Below, piece after piece: positions 1 through 8,728 of a stretch of DNA of 64,000 nucleotides. Below the pieces are notes generated by a model that was not told the origin of the DNA, made no database searches, and was given only the letters and a program-made list of their open reading frames with translations. The position numbers and the translations under genes were made by a program. The stretch is from an uncultured Mucilaginibacter sp. (lineage in GTDB: Bacteria; Bacteroidota; Bacteroidia; Sphingobacteriales; Sphingobacteriaceae): contig CAITEP010000039.1 of assembly GCA_903891475.1 (NCBI GenBank), positions 1 through 64,000 of the forward strand, given 5' to 3'. How positions within the stretch are numbered: position 1 is the first letter of the stretch; the number at the start of each line of letters is the position of its first letter.

Positions 1-12
1 GTTTTGGGTCTG

Positions 13-43
13 CAAAGGTACGCTTCTTTTTTACTTTTGCAAA
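13..43 (-). promoter_or_regulatory. Leftward Bacteroidota-type promoter
   Basis: On the minus strand the sequence reads TTTG, 19 nt, then TACCTTTG. This matches the Bacteroidota housekeeping promoter (-33 TTTG, -7 TAnnTTTG, spacing 19-21). It points out of the window to the left, so its gene is not visible. Confidence 0.6.
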
Positions 44-131
44 CTTTTTATTCCTTTTATTTTCTCCCCTCTTCTTTATCTCCCTCATCCCTCCGCCTTA
101 CCATCTCCTACTCTTCCTCGTTTGCGGGCTG

Positions 132-163
132 CAAAGGTATGCAGATTATCATTACTTGTCAAG
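132..163 (-). promoter_or_regulatory. Second leftward promoter
   Basis: The minus strand reads TTG, about 20 nt, then TACCTTTG. It is the same class as the promoter at 13-43, about 120 bp further upstream, so the left-hand gene may have tandem promoters. The +1-side sequence (gcaaaggta on the plus strand) is shared by both sites. The rest of 1-399 is AT-rich and I see no gene in it. Confidence 0.55.
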
Positions 164-399
164 TGTTATTTTAAATTATTTTCGAACTTTATTTTTAACA
201 CTAAACTTTCAAAAAACGACCCTCTTTTTTCAAAGCGGCCTCAAATGTACTGAGAATTTTATTGCCCACAAAAATATATTTACAAAAATTTTAGCCTCCT
301 ATTATAACTAACTGTAAACTAATGTTTATAAAATTTGTGAATTGATTTAAACCATCCAAACCTTGATACCATTTTTGAAATTGTATATTTGAGGTTGAC

Positions 400-1779
400 A
401 TGAACAAAGCATTATTTCCTGAAAATTTTCTGGATACCCTATCCAACGAGCCCGGATTTTCGGCACAAAATTTTATAAACGCCCATCAATTTATTGAAAC
501 GCCTACCTCTATCAGATTAAATCCATTCAAAAAAAACAATATAAAAACCGATGCATCGGTGCCTTGGTGTGCCGAAGGGTACTATTTGGATAGTCGCCCT
601 TCCTTTACATTCGACCCACTTTTTCATGCCGGATGCTATTATGTGCAGGAAGCATCGTCCATGTTTATTAGCCAAATTATTAAAACCATCCAAAAAAATA
701 TAACCGAACCTATCAAGGTTTTGGATTTATGCGCGGCTCCGGGTGGGAAGAGTACCCTACTTAGTTCGGCCTTAAACAGTGATGATTTATTGGTAGCTAA
801 CGAAATTATAAAAACACGTGTCCCGGTTTTATGCGATAATTTAAACCGTTGGGGTACGGCTAATAGTATTGTTACCAATAACGACCCTAAGGATTTTGCC
901 CGACTTACCGGCTTTTTTGATATAATTTTGGTAGATGCGCCTTGTTCGGGCTCGGGGATGTTCCGTAAAGATGCTTCTGCGATGAATGAATGGTCGGAGG
1001 CGAATGTAAATTTATGTCACCAACGGCAGGAACGCATACTGGCCGATATATACCCTGCCCTAAAAGAAGACGGATACCTTATATATAGTACCTGCTCTTA
1101 TTCGCATCAAGAAAACGAAAATATACTGGATTGGCTTTGTGAAACCTTTAACCTGGAAAGCATACGCATACCTATAGAAGCAGATTGGGGTATTGTAGAA
1201 ACACAATCGGAGAAAAAAGCCGCTTGGGGTTATCGGTTTTATCCCGATAAGGTAAAAGGTGAAGGCTTGTTTGCCGCTTGTTTGCAAAAGCGCGATGCTG
1301 CCAACCAATTACCTACGTTTAAAACTGGCGGGCATCAAAAACTAGCCCTCAAACAAATTGAACTGATTAAACCCTGGCTGAAAAAACCGGAGGATTTTTA
1401 CTTTTTTACTGTGAATGAGGAATGGCTGGCTATTAACAAATGGCACAAGGAAAGTTTAGACACCTTACAAAGGCATTTATACATTAAAAAATCGGGCATA
1501 AGGTTGGGTAAATTAATGGGGAACGATTTAATACCCGATCATGAACTAGCCATGAGCATTTATTTGAATGAGGATATGGTTTTGCAAACCGAACTGGATT
1601 ACCAACAAGCCATTGCCTATTTAAGAAGGGAAAACTTCGACCTGACAATTACCGAAAAAGGTTGGAGCCTCATGACTTTTGAGCACCAACCCCTGGGCTG
1701 GGCAAAACTTTTACCCAACCGATATAATAATTATTATCCTAAAGAATTAAGGATATTAAACGCGGCGCCTAAAAGTTAA
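400..1779 (+). CDS. rsmF: RsmF-like 16S rRNA (cytosine-C5) methyltransferase
   Basis: SAM-dependent RNA m5C methyltransferase of the NOL1/NOP2/Sun (RsmB/RsmF) family, acting on rRNA in the cytoplasm. The SAM-binding motif DLCAAPGGKST lies at about residues 109-119. The two family cysteines are present: DAPCSGSG (Cys182) and YSTCSYS (Cys232, the usual nucleophile). The C-terminal third (about 320-459) fits the extra RNA-binding domain of RsmF-type rather than RsmB-type proteins. The start is ATG after an AT-rich leader without Shine-Dalgarno, as is usual here. The gene stands alone and faces the AbiC-like gene. The family is clear; the exact target base is inferred. Confidence 0.88.
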   Translation: MNKALFPENFLDTLSNEPGFSAQNFINAHQFIETPTSIRLNPFKKNNIKTDASVPWCAEGYYLDSRPSFTFDPLFHAGCYYVQEASSMFISQIIKTIQKNITEPIKVLDLCAAPGGKSTLLSSALNSDDLLVANEIIKTRVPVLCDNLNRWGTANSIVTNNDPKDFARLTGFFDIILVDAPCSGSGMFRKDASAMNEWSEANVNLCHQRQERILADIYPALKEDGYLIYSTCSYSHQENENILDWLCETFNLESIRIPIEADWGIVETQSEKKAAWGYRFYPDKVKGEGLFAACLQKRDAANQLPTFKTGGHQKLALKQIELIKPWLKKPEDFYFFTVNEEWLAINKWHKESLDTLQRHLYIKKSGIRLGKLMGNDLIPDHELAMSIYLNEDMVLQTELDYQQAIAYLRRENFDLTITEKGWSLMTFEHQPLGWAKLLPNRYNNYYPKELRILNAAPKS

Positions 1780-1806
1780 AAATGACTACATTAGAAACTA
1801 TTGCTT

Positions 1807-2736
1807 CTACTCATCATCTTCTTCATACTCCATTAGAAAGTATTCTTTTGGATTATACCCATCACAATAATCTAACGGAAGATTTTTAATAAAACTATAT
1901 TTCGTTATAAAGCCCTTTTCCTTAAATTTTTTACCAAGACTCGAAGTTACATTAAAAAAAAGGACATATAATTCAGGATTAGAAAGTTGGGCACGGTAAA
2001 TTTTAATCAATTCACTTTTTTCCTTGTTTGAAAGATATACATTTCCATCTACCATTTCAATAGCCCTGTACATATTCCTGAAATACGTACTCAAATTTGT
2101 TTGATTGGTTCGTCCTATTTTACGATCTTTATTAATTTCAATTTTATTAACCAAATTCTCAATAATAAAAGGACATTTGCCAGTGTATTTCTTTAACTTA
2201 TCCTTCATAAAGTCTAGCCACTTCCTATCAAGTCCGTAATAAAATATTTTATATGCTATGTCTAAAACTTCAATTTGATTCAATTTGTATCCAGATTCAT
2301 TCGCAACCTCTCTAACCAATATTAATAGCTCGCTTATTTGAAGTTTAAAAATCACAAACGCTCTTCTGCCTTTACTAAGGTAATCTTTAGTGTTATCAAA
2401 ATGGGAAATGCTAAGTTGCTCTACGTTTTCGTTATGATAATCAATCATTTTGAAAAAATAGTTTCGTAATTCACTTTTTTTATTTTCACTGGCTTGATTT
2501 ATAATTGAATAAATCAAAAGAAAAACACTCGAAATTGAAAAAATTGTTCCGATAAGTCCTCCAAAAAAGCCTCCAAATTTCTGTGCTAAGTCAGGGTCTA
2601 TGAAACCATTAAATGAGAAGTTGTAGTCTCTTCCATAGTTAATAGCTGCCATTGCGATAATTCCAGAAAAAACAAAAATTAAGATAAGTACATAAAATAT
2701 TAGTAATATTAATTTTATTGGTTGCAATTTGCTCAT
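1807..2736 (-). CDS. AbiC-like putative phage abortive infection membrane protein
   Basis: A 309-aa protein with two N-terminal membrane helices (about 8-32 and 56-80) and a long soluble C-terminal part. The Gly-rich second helix followed by a short Gln/Glu stretch and an FFKMIDYHNENV-like segment (about 94-105) resembles the putative AbiC family of phage abortive-infection proteins. I recognise this by pattern and not by search. The gene is visibly more AT-rich than rsmF and the serB-like gene on either side and is inserted singly between them, which suggests acquisition. No toxin-antitoxin or restriction partner is next to it. It could instead be an uncharacterised membrane protein. Confidence 0.55.
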   Translation of the reverse strand: MSKLQPIKLILLIFYVLILIFVFSGIIAMAAINYGRDYNFSFNGFIDPDLAQKFGGFFGGLIGTIFSISSVFLLIYSIINQASENKKSELRNYFFKMIDYHNENVEQLSISHFDNTKDYLSKGRRAFVIFKLQISELLILVREVANESGYKLNQIEVLDIAYKIFYYGLDRKWLDFMKDKLKKYTGKCPFIIENLVNKIEINKDRKIGRTNQTNLSTYFRNMYRAIEMVDGNVYLSNKEKSELIKIYRAQLSNPELYVLFFNVTSSLGKKFKEKGFITKYSFIKNLPLDYCDGYNPKEYFLMEYEEDDE

Positions 2737-2911
2737 TTGTCAAATCAAGAATTACGATGATAATTTTAATTTTGTAGTAAAATTGAAAATTTTATTTGCG
2801 TATAAAGTTATACTTTTATTGATGGATAAAACAAGCACTTATAAAAAATATTACAAAGCTTCTTAAAAAAGCGCATTTTTGCACCTGAAAAAAATCACCT
2901 ATATATAAGGC

Positions 2912-4204
2912 ATGGAGCAATATTTTATAATTGATTTTGATAGCACCTTTACCCAGGTAGAGGCGCTTGACGAATTGGCGCGTATATCGTTAAAGAACCA
3001 TCCCGACAGGGAAAAAATATACAAGCAAATTGAGGACCTTACCAATGCCTCGATGGAAGGTAAGCTATCATTTACCCAAAGCTTGGAAAACAGGGTAAAA
3101 CTGTTGCAAGCCAACCGTGGTCATTTGGCCTTGCTTATCAATCACCTTAAAAAAAAGGTATCGGTCTCTTTCGCACGCAATACCATATTTTTTAAGAACC
3201 ATGCCGATGAGGTCCTCATAGTTTCGGGTGGATTTAAGGAATTTATTACCCCGGTAGTTACCGAGTATCATATTAAAAAAGAAAATATTTACGCCAATAC
3301 TTTTGTTTTTGATGAGGATGGTAATATTATAGGCTATGATACCGCCAACCCCCTATCGCAAGAGGGTGGTAAGGTTAAATTATTGAAGGAATTAGATTTA
3401 AAAGGTGAGATTTTTGGTATTGGCGATGGCTATTCTGATTTCCAACTAAAGGAATCGGGCATGATTAAGAAGTTTTTTGCTTTTACAGAGAATATCGAGC
3501 GAAAATCGGTAGCGGAGAAAGCCGACCATGTTACGCCTAGTTTCGATGAGTTTTTGTATATCAATAAATTGCCCAGGGCCATATCGTACCCAAAAAACCG
3601 GATAAAATGTTTGGTAATTGGTAATGTTGACGAGGAAGCCATAGCCCAAATGAAAAAAGAGGGCTATAACATTAGGGTGAAGGATCGTATTGAAGATAAA
3701 TACCTGGAAGAAGCGGGTATTATATTTTGCGATGAAGAGCATCAACCTAGCCCCGTGCAGTTACAAAATGCAGGAAGACTAAAGGCAATCGGTATTTTCG
3801 GAAAAATAAACAGCAAGAAGCTTGCCGAGGTAGCTTGCGAAAATGGCGTCATCATTTTTGACGACCCTAAGCATAACCCGCATAATGATGATTTTATACC
3901 AAAAAGGGTGATGGCTTTTATGAACGAGGGTAAAACCCATACCAGCTGCAACTTCCCGGATTTACAACCGCCACGTGTAAACAACGCGCACAGACTGATA
4001 CATATCCACAAAAACCTGCCGGGTATTTTGGCTAAAATAAATGAGGTATTCGCGAGGCACCAAATAAACATTGTTGCCGAATTTTTGGTTACCAACGCCC
4101 AAATAGGCTATGTAATTACCGATGTAAATACCGGGTACGATACCAGCGTATTAAACGAGTTAAAGGCTATTGAACATACCATTAAATTCAGGTTGCTTTA
4201 TTAG
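2912..4204 (+). CDS. serB: Phosphoserine phosphatase (HAD-IB) fused to SerA-like segment and ACT domain
   Basis: Residues 3-205 are a HAD-IB phosphatase: DFDST (Asp8/Asp10) is motif I, VSGG near 104-107 is motif II, and GDGYSD (171-176) is motif III. This fits phosphoserine phosphatase, the last step of serine synthesis. Residues 230-345 resemble fragments of phosphoglycerate dehydrogenase without its NAD-binding Rossmann core. Residues 358-430 match the C-terminal SerA ACT domain closely (NAHRLIHIHKN, ending in RLLY). ACT domains of SerA bind serine, so feedback control of the phosphatase is a reasonable inference. At 430 aa it is about twice the length of a plain SerB. The stop codon sits inside an inverted repeat. 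Confidence 0.8.
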   Translation: MEQYFIIDFDSTFTQVEALDELARISLKNHPDREKIYKQIEDLTNASMEGKLSFTQSLENRVKLLQANRGHLALLINHLKKKVSVSFARNTIFFKNHADEVLIVSGGFKEFITPVVTEYHIKKENIYANTFVFDEDGNIIGYDTANPLSQEGGKVKLLKELDLKGEIFGIGDGYSDFQLKESGMIKKFFAFTENIERKSVAEKADHVTPSFDEFLYINKLPRAISYPKNRIKCLVIGNVDEEAIAQMKKEGYNIRVKDRIEDKYLEEAGIIFCDEEHQPSPVQLQNAGRLKAIGIFGKINSKKLAEVACENGVIIFDDPKHNPHNDDFIPKRVMAFMNEGKTHTSCNFPDLQPPRVNNAHRLIHIHKNLPGILAKINEVFARHQINIVAEFLVTNAQIGYVITDVNTGYDTSVLNELKAIEHTIKFRLLY

Positions 4205-4219
4205 CGTAACCTGAATTTA
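4183..4219. terminator. Inverted repeat overlapping the serB-like stop codon
   Basis: Perfect arms AAATTCAGGTT (4184-4194) and AACCTGAATTT (4208-4218) around a 13-nt loop that contains the stop codon at 4202-4204. One further A-T pair extends the stem. It lies between convergent genes with only 29 bp between their stops, so a bidirectional terminator is likely, although the U-tract is weak. Confidence 0.5.
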
Positions 4220-4233
4220 TTTTGGCACGCTTT

Positions 4234-6399
4234 TTAATTTCCGCCCAAAAACAAAACGATGGCCGCGTATTTGGCTCGGTCAATGCTACTACCAATCATT
4301 CTTGATATGGTATTGCCATCCAAGGCTTTTAGCTTTTCATCAATTTGTTTTTGGAGGGTTGCAAATTGCTCCTTGCTTTGTTCCAAATCGCTCTTTTTAT
4401 TGCGGATGAGCCAAAGCCTATCATGCTCTTTCTGCAGGCTTATACAAAGTGCCTTCATTTTTAGCAATAAATCTTTGTTTTGCTGGTTGGTTTGTTCTTG
4501 GCAATAGTTGCTATATTGGGTAAGCATGGCACCTACCCGCACCATGTTAAAGGCATTTTTATATTCGGCTACAACAATACTGCTATCTGCACGGTTTATT
4601 TTGCTGTAGGCTATTTGCTTATCAAGCGCATCCATTAATTTCAAAATAGCTATATAGTTGTAAGTTTTAACATGGTTAAACTTATCTAAAAATGCCGCTT
4701 TGGTTGCTGGGTCGGAAGGTAGCAGGTCTGCCATGCCTGTCTTAATTTTTTTCATGATGGCTTTTGTCATCACCTTATCCACCATTCCAAATCGTAAACC
4801 CATACCCGTTTTGGTGGATGATACCATCGCCATGTCTTCAAACAGCACATAATTACCAGCTTGTAACATCAAATCGCCTATAATATTTTGCTTGTCGTTA
4901 AATACCACTTTGTTCATGTAAGCGGCAAGGTTTACCTGAGTTTTGCTTTTTACGTTCCATCCCAAGGCTCCGGCATAGGCCAAGCCGGGATAGCTTACCG
5001 TTAAATATTGCAAATGTGGGGTATCGCCCCAATCGGTCATTAATATTCCTTGGGCATTATTCTCGAATCCGGCGGTGGTAGCATTTTCAACATTTTTCAT
5101 CATGTTGGCGGTTCTACCCGTAAAACTCGACCAAGAGCTGGTACCCGGACAAACCATATAATTAAGTCCAGCTTGCTTATAGGTTGCACAAATGCTTTTG
5201 AACGATTGAAAATCTTCATAACGCCACTCCAACAGCGTAACGTTTTTGGGTACCTGGGGTATAAATTCGGGGTTACGGCCAACCACATCGCCCCACATCA
5301 TCATTGATTTACCTTTGCTGTTTACAAACTCGTTCAACTTTTTTGCATAATCGAGGTACACCCTAGCAACCTCTTTTGGGTCGTTTATCGGGTGATCCTT
5401 GTTTTTGCCTAACTCAAAAGGCTCATCGAGGTTAACATTAAATTTATTGGAAGTAAAATTGGGCAACATATCTTCGCTCATTTTCTTTACCAATGCCAGG
5501 CTGCGAGGGTCTTTAGGCGCAATGGTGGATTTGAAGTTTATCAAACCCAAAAGTTTATACCCATCAGGGCACTCGGCTAAGTCTTTATATTCATCAGTCG
5601 CAATCCAAGCGGCCATGTGGCCTAATGAGTTTTGGTTTGGTACCAGTTCAATATTCCGGTTTTTACAATAAATATCTAGCTTTTTTATTTCTTCGGGAGT
5701 GATGGGTGTTTCTGTCTTTTCCCAAAGTTTGGTAAAAGATGGATAGGCAAACGAGAAACCTTCTACATATAATTGCAACTGGTTGTATTTTAAATCAGCC
5801 AAAAAGTCGACCATCCCATAAAGCGTTTCCAAAGTGGGTACTTTCCCCCTGCTAATATCCAACATGGCACCCCTCACCTTTAAGTCGGGCTGGTCCTCAA
5901 TTTTAACACATGGAATTTGGCCGCCAGTTTGTACCGCCAGTTGTTTTAGGGTGGTAAAAGCAAAGAACAAGCCTTGGGCATCATTATATTCAATAGTAAC
6001 CCCGCTAGGTTTTATTGTTAAATGATAGGCTTGCGCCGATAGCTTATTATTGGGGTTACAGTTGATGGTGCTACCACCAAATTTTCCATTTAGGTGCAGG
6101 TGTTCTTTAATAATGTTATTAACTAAATCCTTATCCTTTGCAGGCGCATTGAAATTTATTGTAGATCCTAATTTAAAAACTCCCGCTTGCCAAGCAACAC
6201 TTTTTGGCACTGGCAACAATACCGGATGCGTTGTGGCATTAACAACCGGCTTATAGATGGCAGAATCGGCAATGGCTTCCGGCTGCGGCATTTTAAAATT
6301 GATGCTTTGGTAATAAAATTGTAGTCCGATGAAAACTACCACCACTAATGATACAATACCAATTATAAGGTATTTCAGTATTTTAAAAATCAACTTCAT
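4234..6399 (-). CDS. Glycoside hydrolase family 20 (beta-N-acetylhexosaminidase-like), membrane-anchored
   Basis: Cleaves terminal beta-linked GlcNAc/GalNAc by substrate-assisted catalysis, if typical. There is an N-terminal membrane anchor (about 8-27), a zincin-like GH20b domain (about 60-170), and a TIM barrel from about 173 with GHMAAW (260-265). The pair Asp325-Glu326 in VNLDEP occupies the place of the family's catalytic Asp-Glu. A later WGD motif fits the family. The HxGGDE form of the motif is replaced by NLDEP, as in divergent Bacteroidota members, so specificity is uncertain. The C-terminal 150 residues are helical and of unknown role. It is divergent from the NagX-like gene, suggesting linked amino-sugar use. 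Confidence 0.75.
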   Translation of the reverse strand: MKLIFKILKYLIIGIVSLVVVVFIGLQFYYQSINFKMPQPEAIADSAIYKPVVNATTHPVLLPVPKSVAWQAGVFKLGSTINFNAPAKDKDLVNNIIKEHLHLNGKFGGSTINCNPNNKLSAQAYHLTIKPSGVTIEYNDAQGLFFAFTTLKQLAVQTGGQIPCVKIEDQPDLKVRGAMLDISRGKVPTLETLYGMVDFLADLKYNQLQLYVEGFSFAYPSFTKLWEKTETPITPEEIKKLDIYCKNRNIELVPNQNSLGHMAAWIATDEYKDLAECPDGYKLLGLINFKSTIAPKDPRSLALVKKMSEDMLPNFTSNKFNVNLDEPFELGKNKDHPINDPKEVARVYLDYAKKLNEFVNSKGKSMMMWGDVVGRNPEFIPQVPKNVTLLEWRYEDFQSFKSICATYKQAGLNYMVCPGTSSWSSFTGRTANMMKNVENATTAGFENNAQGILMTDWGDTPHLQYLTVSYPGLAYAGALGWNVKSKTQVNLAAYMNKVVFNDKQNIIGDLMLQAGNYVLFEDMAMVSSTKTGMGLRFGMVDKVMTKAIMKKIKTGMADLLPSDPATKAAFLDKFNHVKTYNYIAILKLMDALDKQIAYSKINRADSSIVVAEYKNAFNMVRVGAMLTQYSNYCQEQTNQQNKDLLLKMKALCISLQKEHDRLWLIRNKKSDLEQSKEQFATLQKQIDEKLKALDGNTISRMIGSSIDRAKYAAIVLFLGGN

Positions 6400-6469
6400 A
6401 TTATGTGTATTTTATTGAGGCATATGTATAATCCCATCAAACCATGTTGGCTTTAAAGCAGGCTGTTGG

Positions 6470-6607
6470 ATTATTGAAATTTACAATTGGTTATCAGTCA
6501 CGATTATAGGCATATTTATTTTAATTGCCATAACTTTTTTAATGTTTTTAATAAGTAGGCTATTTTATGGAAGCTTTAAAAAAAAGTTCATGAAAGGCGG
6601 GAGATAA
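6470..6607 (+). other. Possible short membrane-peptide reading frame without a standard start
   Basis: An open frame of 45 codons ends at TAA 6605-6607. Read from ATT 6470 it gives one hydrophobic helix (LSVTIIGIFILIAITFL) followed by a basic tail (GSFKKKFMKGGR), a very protein-like layout. Upstream the frame runs to a TGA without ATG, GTG or TTG; the first ATG (6542) lies inside the helix. It could be a remnant, an ATT-started peptide, or chance. Confidence 0.2.
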
Positions 6608-6663
6608 TTTTGATTTTTTATTTTTATCAAGTACATTCACTCCAATTATTAACTGCAATAAAT

Positions 6664-7818
6664 ATGGATCAAGCCGTACCCAACCAAAGTGTTTTGAATA
6701 ATATCAGCACCCGATTATATTCATTAGATGCCCTTAGAGGGTTTGATATGTTTTGGATTATGGGTGCCGATGAAATTATGCAAGAAATGGCCCATGCTAC
6801 CCATTCGCCATTTTGGAATGCCTTGGCTTTGCAGTTTACCCATCCCGATTGGAACGGCTTCCACCTATACGATCTGATTTTTCCGTTGTTCTTATTTATG
6901 GCAGGTGTTTCAACACCGTTCTCTATAGGTAGGGAGCTTGAAAAAGGTAAAAGCAGGGAGCAAATGTTATTAAGGGTGATAAAAAGAGCCCTCATTTTGG
7001 TTGCTTTGGGTGTTTTTATTAATAATGGTATTAAAATTGAGCCAATAGCCCAAATAAGGTTTGCAAGTGTTTTGGGTAGAATTGGTATCGCTTATCTATT
7101 CGCCAATATTATTTACTTGTATGCTAAAGAATGGATACAAATAGCTTGGTTTTGGTTTTTTATTGTGGGCTATTACCTACTCTTAAAATTCACATCGGCA
7201 CCGGGCTTCCACATGGGCGACCTTACACCACAAGGAAACTTTGCTTCTTATATGGACAGGGTAATTCTTCCGGGAAGATTATATGTACCATACCCTGGCA
7301 CTAAAATAAGCATGCACGACCCAGAAGGATTGTTTTCAACCATCCCTGCTATCAGCACAGGGCTGTTAGGCATATTAACCGGAACTTTCCTAAAAAAATC
7401 AGCATTAAAACCTGCATTAAAAGCATTACGCTTGGCACTAATAGGTTTGGTATTTTTAATATTAGCCAAAATATGGAGCTATGATTTTCCGCTAAATAAA
7501 AACTTATGGTCAAGCTCGTTTGTTTTACATGTAGGTGGGTTGAGCTTATTGCTCATGGCAGTGTTTTATTACATTATTGACGTGTTGGGCTATAAAAAAT
7601 GGGCATTCTTTTTTAGAGTAATCGGCATGAATTCCATACTGATATATATAGCCGGACATATTATTAAATGGAGCTATACTAACGATAGTCTGTTTGGATG
7701 GATAGCTATTTTAGCTGGAAAACCTTGGGGAGCGGTTATCATGGCCATTACCTATGTGCTTATAAAATGGCTGTTTTTATATTATTTATACAATAAAAAG
7801 ACGTTTTTAAAGGTTTAG
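6664..7818 (+). CDS. NagX-like multi-pass membrane protein (DUF5009/heparan-alpha-glucosaminide acetyltransferase-like)
   Basis: A 384-aa polytopic inner-membrane protein. It opens with LDALRGFDMFWIMGADEI, the signature of the NagX/DUF5009 group related to the membrane acetyltransferase HGSNAT and to YeiB. Alternating hydrophobic helices run to the C-terminus. I chose ATG 6664 rather than the TTG at 6610 because the extra residues are unconserved-looking and the LDALRG motif then begins near residue 22, as usual. In many Bacteroidota such genes sit with N-acetylglucosamine catabolic genes, and here it is divergent from a GH20 hexosaminidase. Transport or acetyl transfer of amino sugars is inferred. 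Confidence 0.75.
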   Translation: MDQAVPNQSVLNNISTRLYSLDALRGFDMFWIMGADEIMQEMAHATHSPFWNALALQFTHPDWNGFHLYDLIFPLFLFMAGVSTPFSIGRELEKGKSREQMLLRVIKRALILVALGVFINNGIKIEPIAQIRFASVLGRIGIAYLFANIIYLYAKEWIQIAWFWFFIVGYYLLLKFTSAPGFHMGDLTPQGNFASYMDRVILPGRLYVPYPGTKISMHDPEGLFSTIPAISTGLLGILTGTFLKKSALKPALKALRLALIGLVFLILAKIWSYDFPLNKNLWSSSFVLHVGGLSLLLMAVFYYIIDVLGYKKWAFFFRVIGMNSILIYIAGHIIKWSYTNDSLFGWIAILAGKPWGAVIMAITYVLIKWLFLYYLYNKKTFLKV

Positions 7819-7918
7819 CCATCTATTTAAATTAGCTTATTTAAAATATCGTAAACAACAATTTGCCTTGGTTGGGGGCTGATTTATTTTTCCCAGAATT
7901 TTATGGGATGATTTGATA

Positions 7919-7950
7919 TTTGCTTTTTTTTTAAAATCATCCTACATTTG
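7919..7950 (+). promoter_or_regulatory. Promoter for the TPR gene
   Basis: TTTG (7919-7922), 20 nt, TACATTTG (7943-7950): a full match to the Bacteroidota promoter. It implies a leader of about 180 nt before the TPR gene at 8138. Confidence 0.6.
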
Positions 7951-7967
7951 CAAAAAATTAAATAAAA

Positions 7968-8048
7968 ATGCTACTTCAAAACACTTCCTCCATAAACCAA
8001 CATAGGTGCATATTTTGTGCACATAGGGGAAGTTTTGCATTTGTTTAA
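7968..8048 (+). promoter_or_regulatory. Structured leader with a 26-codon upstream ORF
   Basis: Downstream of the promoter at 7919-7950 lie nested inverted repeats: ACTTCC with GGAAGT (outer, roughly 7984 to 8036), and GTGCA with TGCAC (inner, roughly 8007-8021). An ATG at 7968 opens a 26-codon frame ending at 8048 that covers the whole structure. It could be a leader peptide/attenuator, a cis-regulatory RNA, or a small RNA. The rest of 7819-8137 shows nothing clear. Confidence 0.3.
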
Positions 8049-8137
8049 GCCTTCCCACCAAAATAATAATTCAATTTTACATTTTTTTGGCTGATAGCTT
8101 TACCACAAGGTAACTCTATTATTATGATTAAATTTTT

Positions 8138-8656
8138 ATGGATACTTATTATACCATTGAAGAAAAATATTTACAAGCGGTGGAAGAGGTTTGCTATGGT
8201 GAAAGCCCAAAAGCCCTTAACTTGTTAAACACCATTATTGAAAACGATCCATTTTACGCTAGGGCACATTACCAAATTGGTAAGTTATACTATTATGAAT
8301 TAAAGGATTATAAAACCGCGGGCTATCATTTTAAAACCTGTATAGCACTCGAGCCTTTATTTCCTGATGTATATTTTCATTTTTTACAACTGGTGGTTTT
8401 TATGAACATGGAAACCGAAGTGGAGCAACTTATTTTGAAGGCGCTGCAAGTACCGGGTATTGATAAGGCGAGCATTTTTGAACTACAATCTTTGTTTTTT
8501 GAGAAAAACAAAAAATGGGCAAAAGCGCTGGAAACTTATCATCTTGCTTTTTTTGAGGCTACCAATAAAAATCAATTGGAAAACATTGAAGAAGGCATAG
8601 CCCGTGTAACAGAGAAAATGAAAAAAATAAGCCCTTATAAATATGATTACAGTTAA
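8138..8656 (+). CDS. Small tetratricopeptide-repeat protein
   Basis: A 172-aa soluble protein made of helical pairs. YARAHYQIGKLYYYELKDY and KTAGYHFKTCIALEPLFPD (about 44-80) follow the TPR pattern, with further helical repeats towards the C-terminus. TPR domains bind protein partners; the partner here is unknown. There is no signal peptide, so it is probably cytoplasmic. It is a single-gene unit with its own promoter, a long structured leader, and a strong terminator directly after the stop. Confidence 0.65.
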   Translation: MDTYYTIEEKYLQAVEEVCYGESPKALNLLNTIIENDPFYARAHYQIGKLYYYELKDYKTAGYHFKTCIALEPLFPDVYFHFLQLVVFMNMETEVEQLILKALQVPGIDKASIFELQSLFFEKNKKWAKALETYHLAFFEATNKNQLENIEEGIARVTEKMKKISPYKYDYS

Positions 8657-8659
8657 CAA

Positions 8660-8702
8660 AAAAGCGGCTGTTCCGTTTGTTTGGAGCAGCCGCTTACTTT
8701 TA
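8660..8702. terminator. Bidirectional rho-independent terminator
   Basis: Arms AAGCGGCTG (8662-8670) and CAGCCGCTT (8687-8695) form a 9-bp GC-rich stem. A-runs precede it and ACTTTTATT follows. It separates the convergent TPR gene and ilvE and serves both. Confidence 0.8.
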
Positions 8703-8728
8703 TTATGTAAACCGTGTCGAGGTTAATA

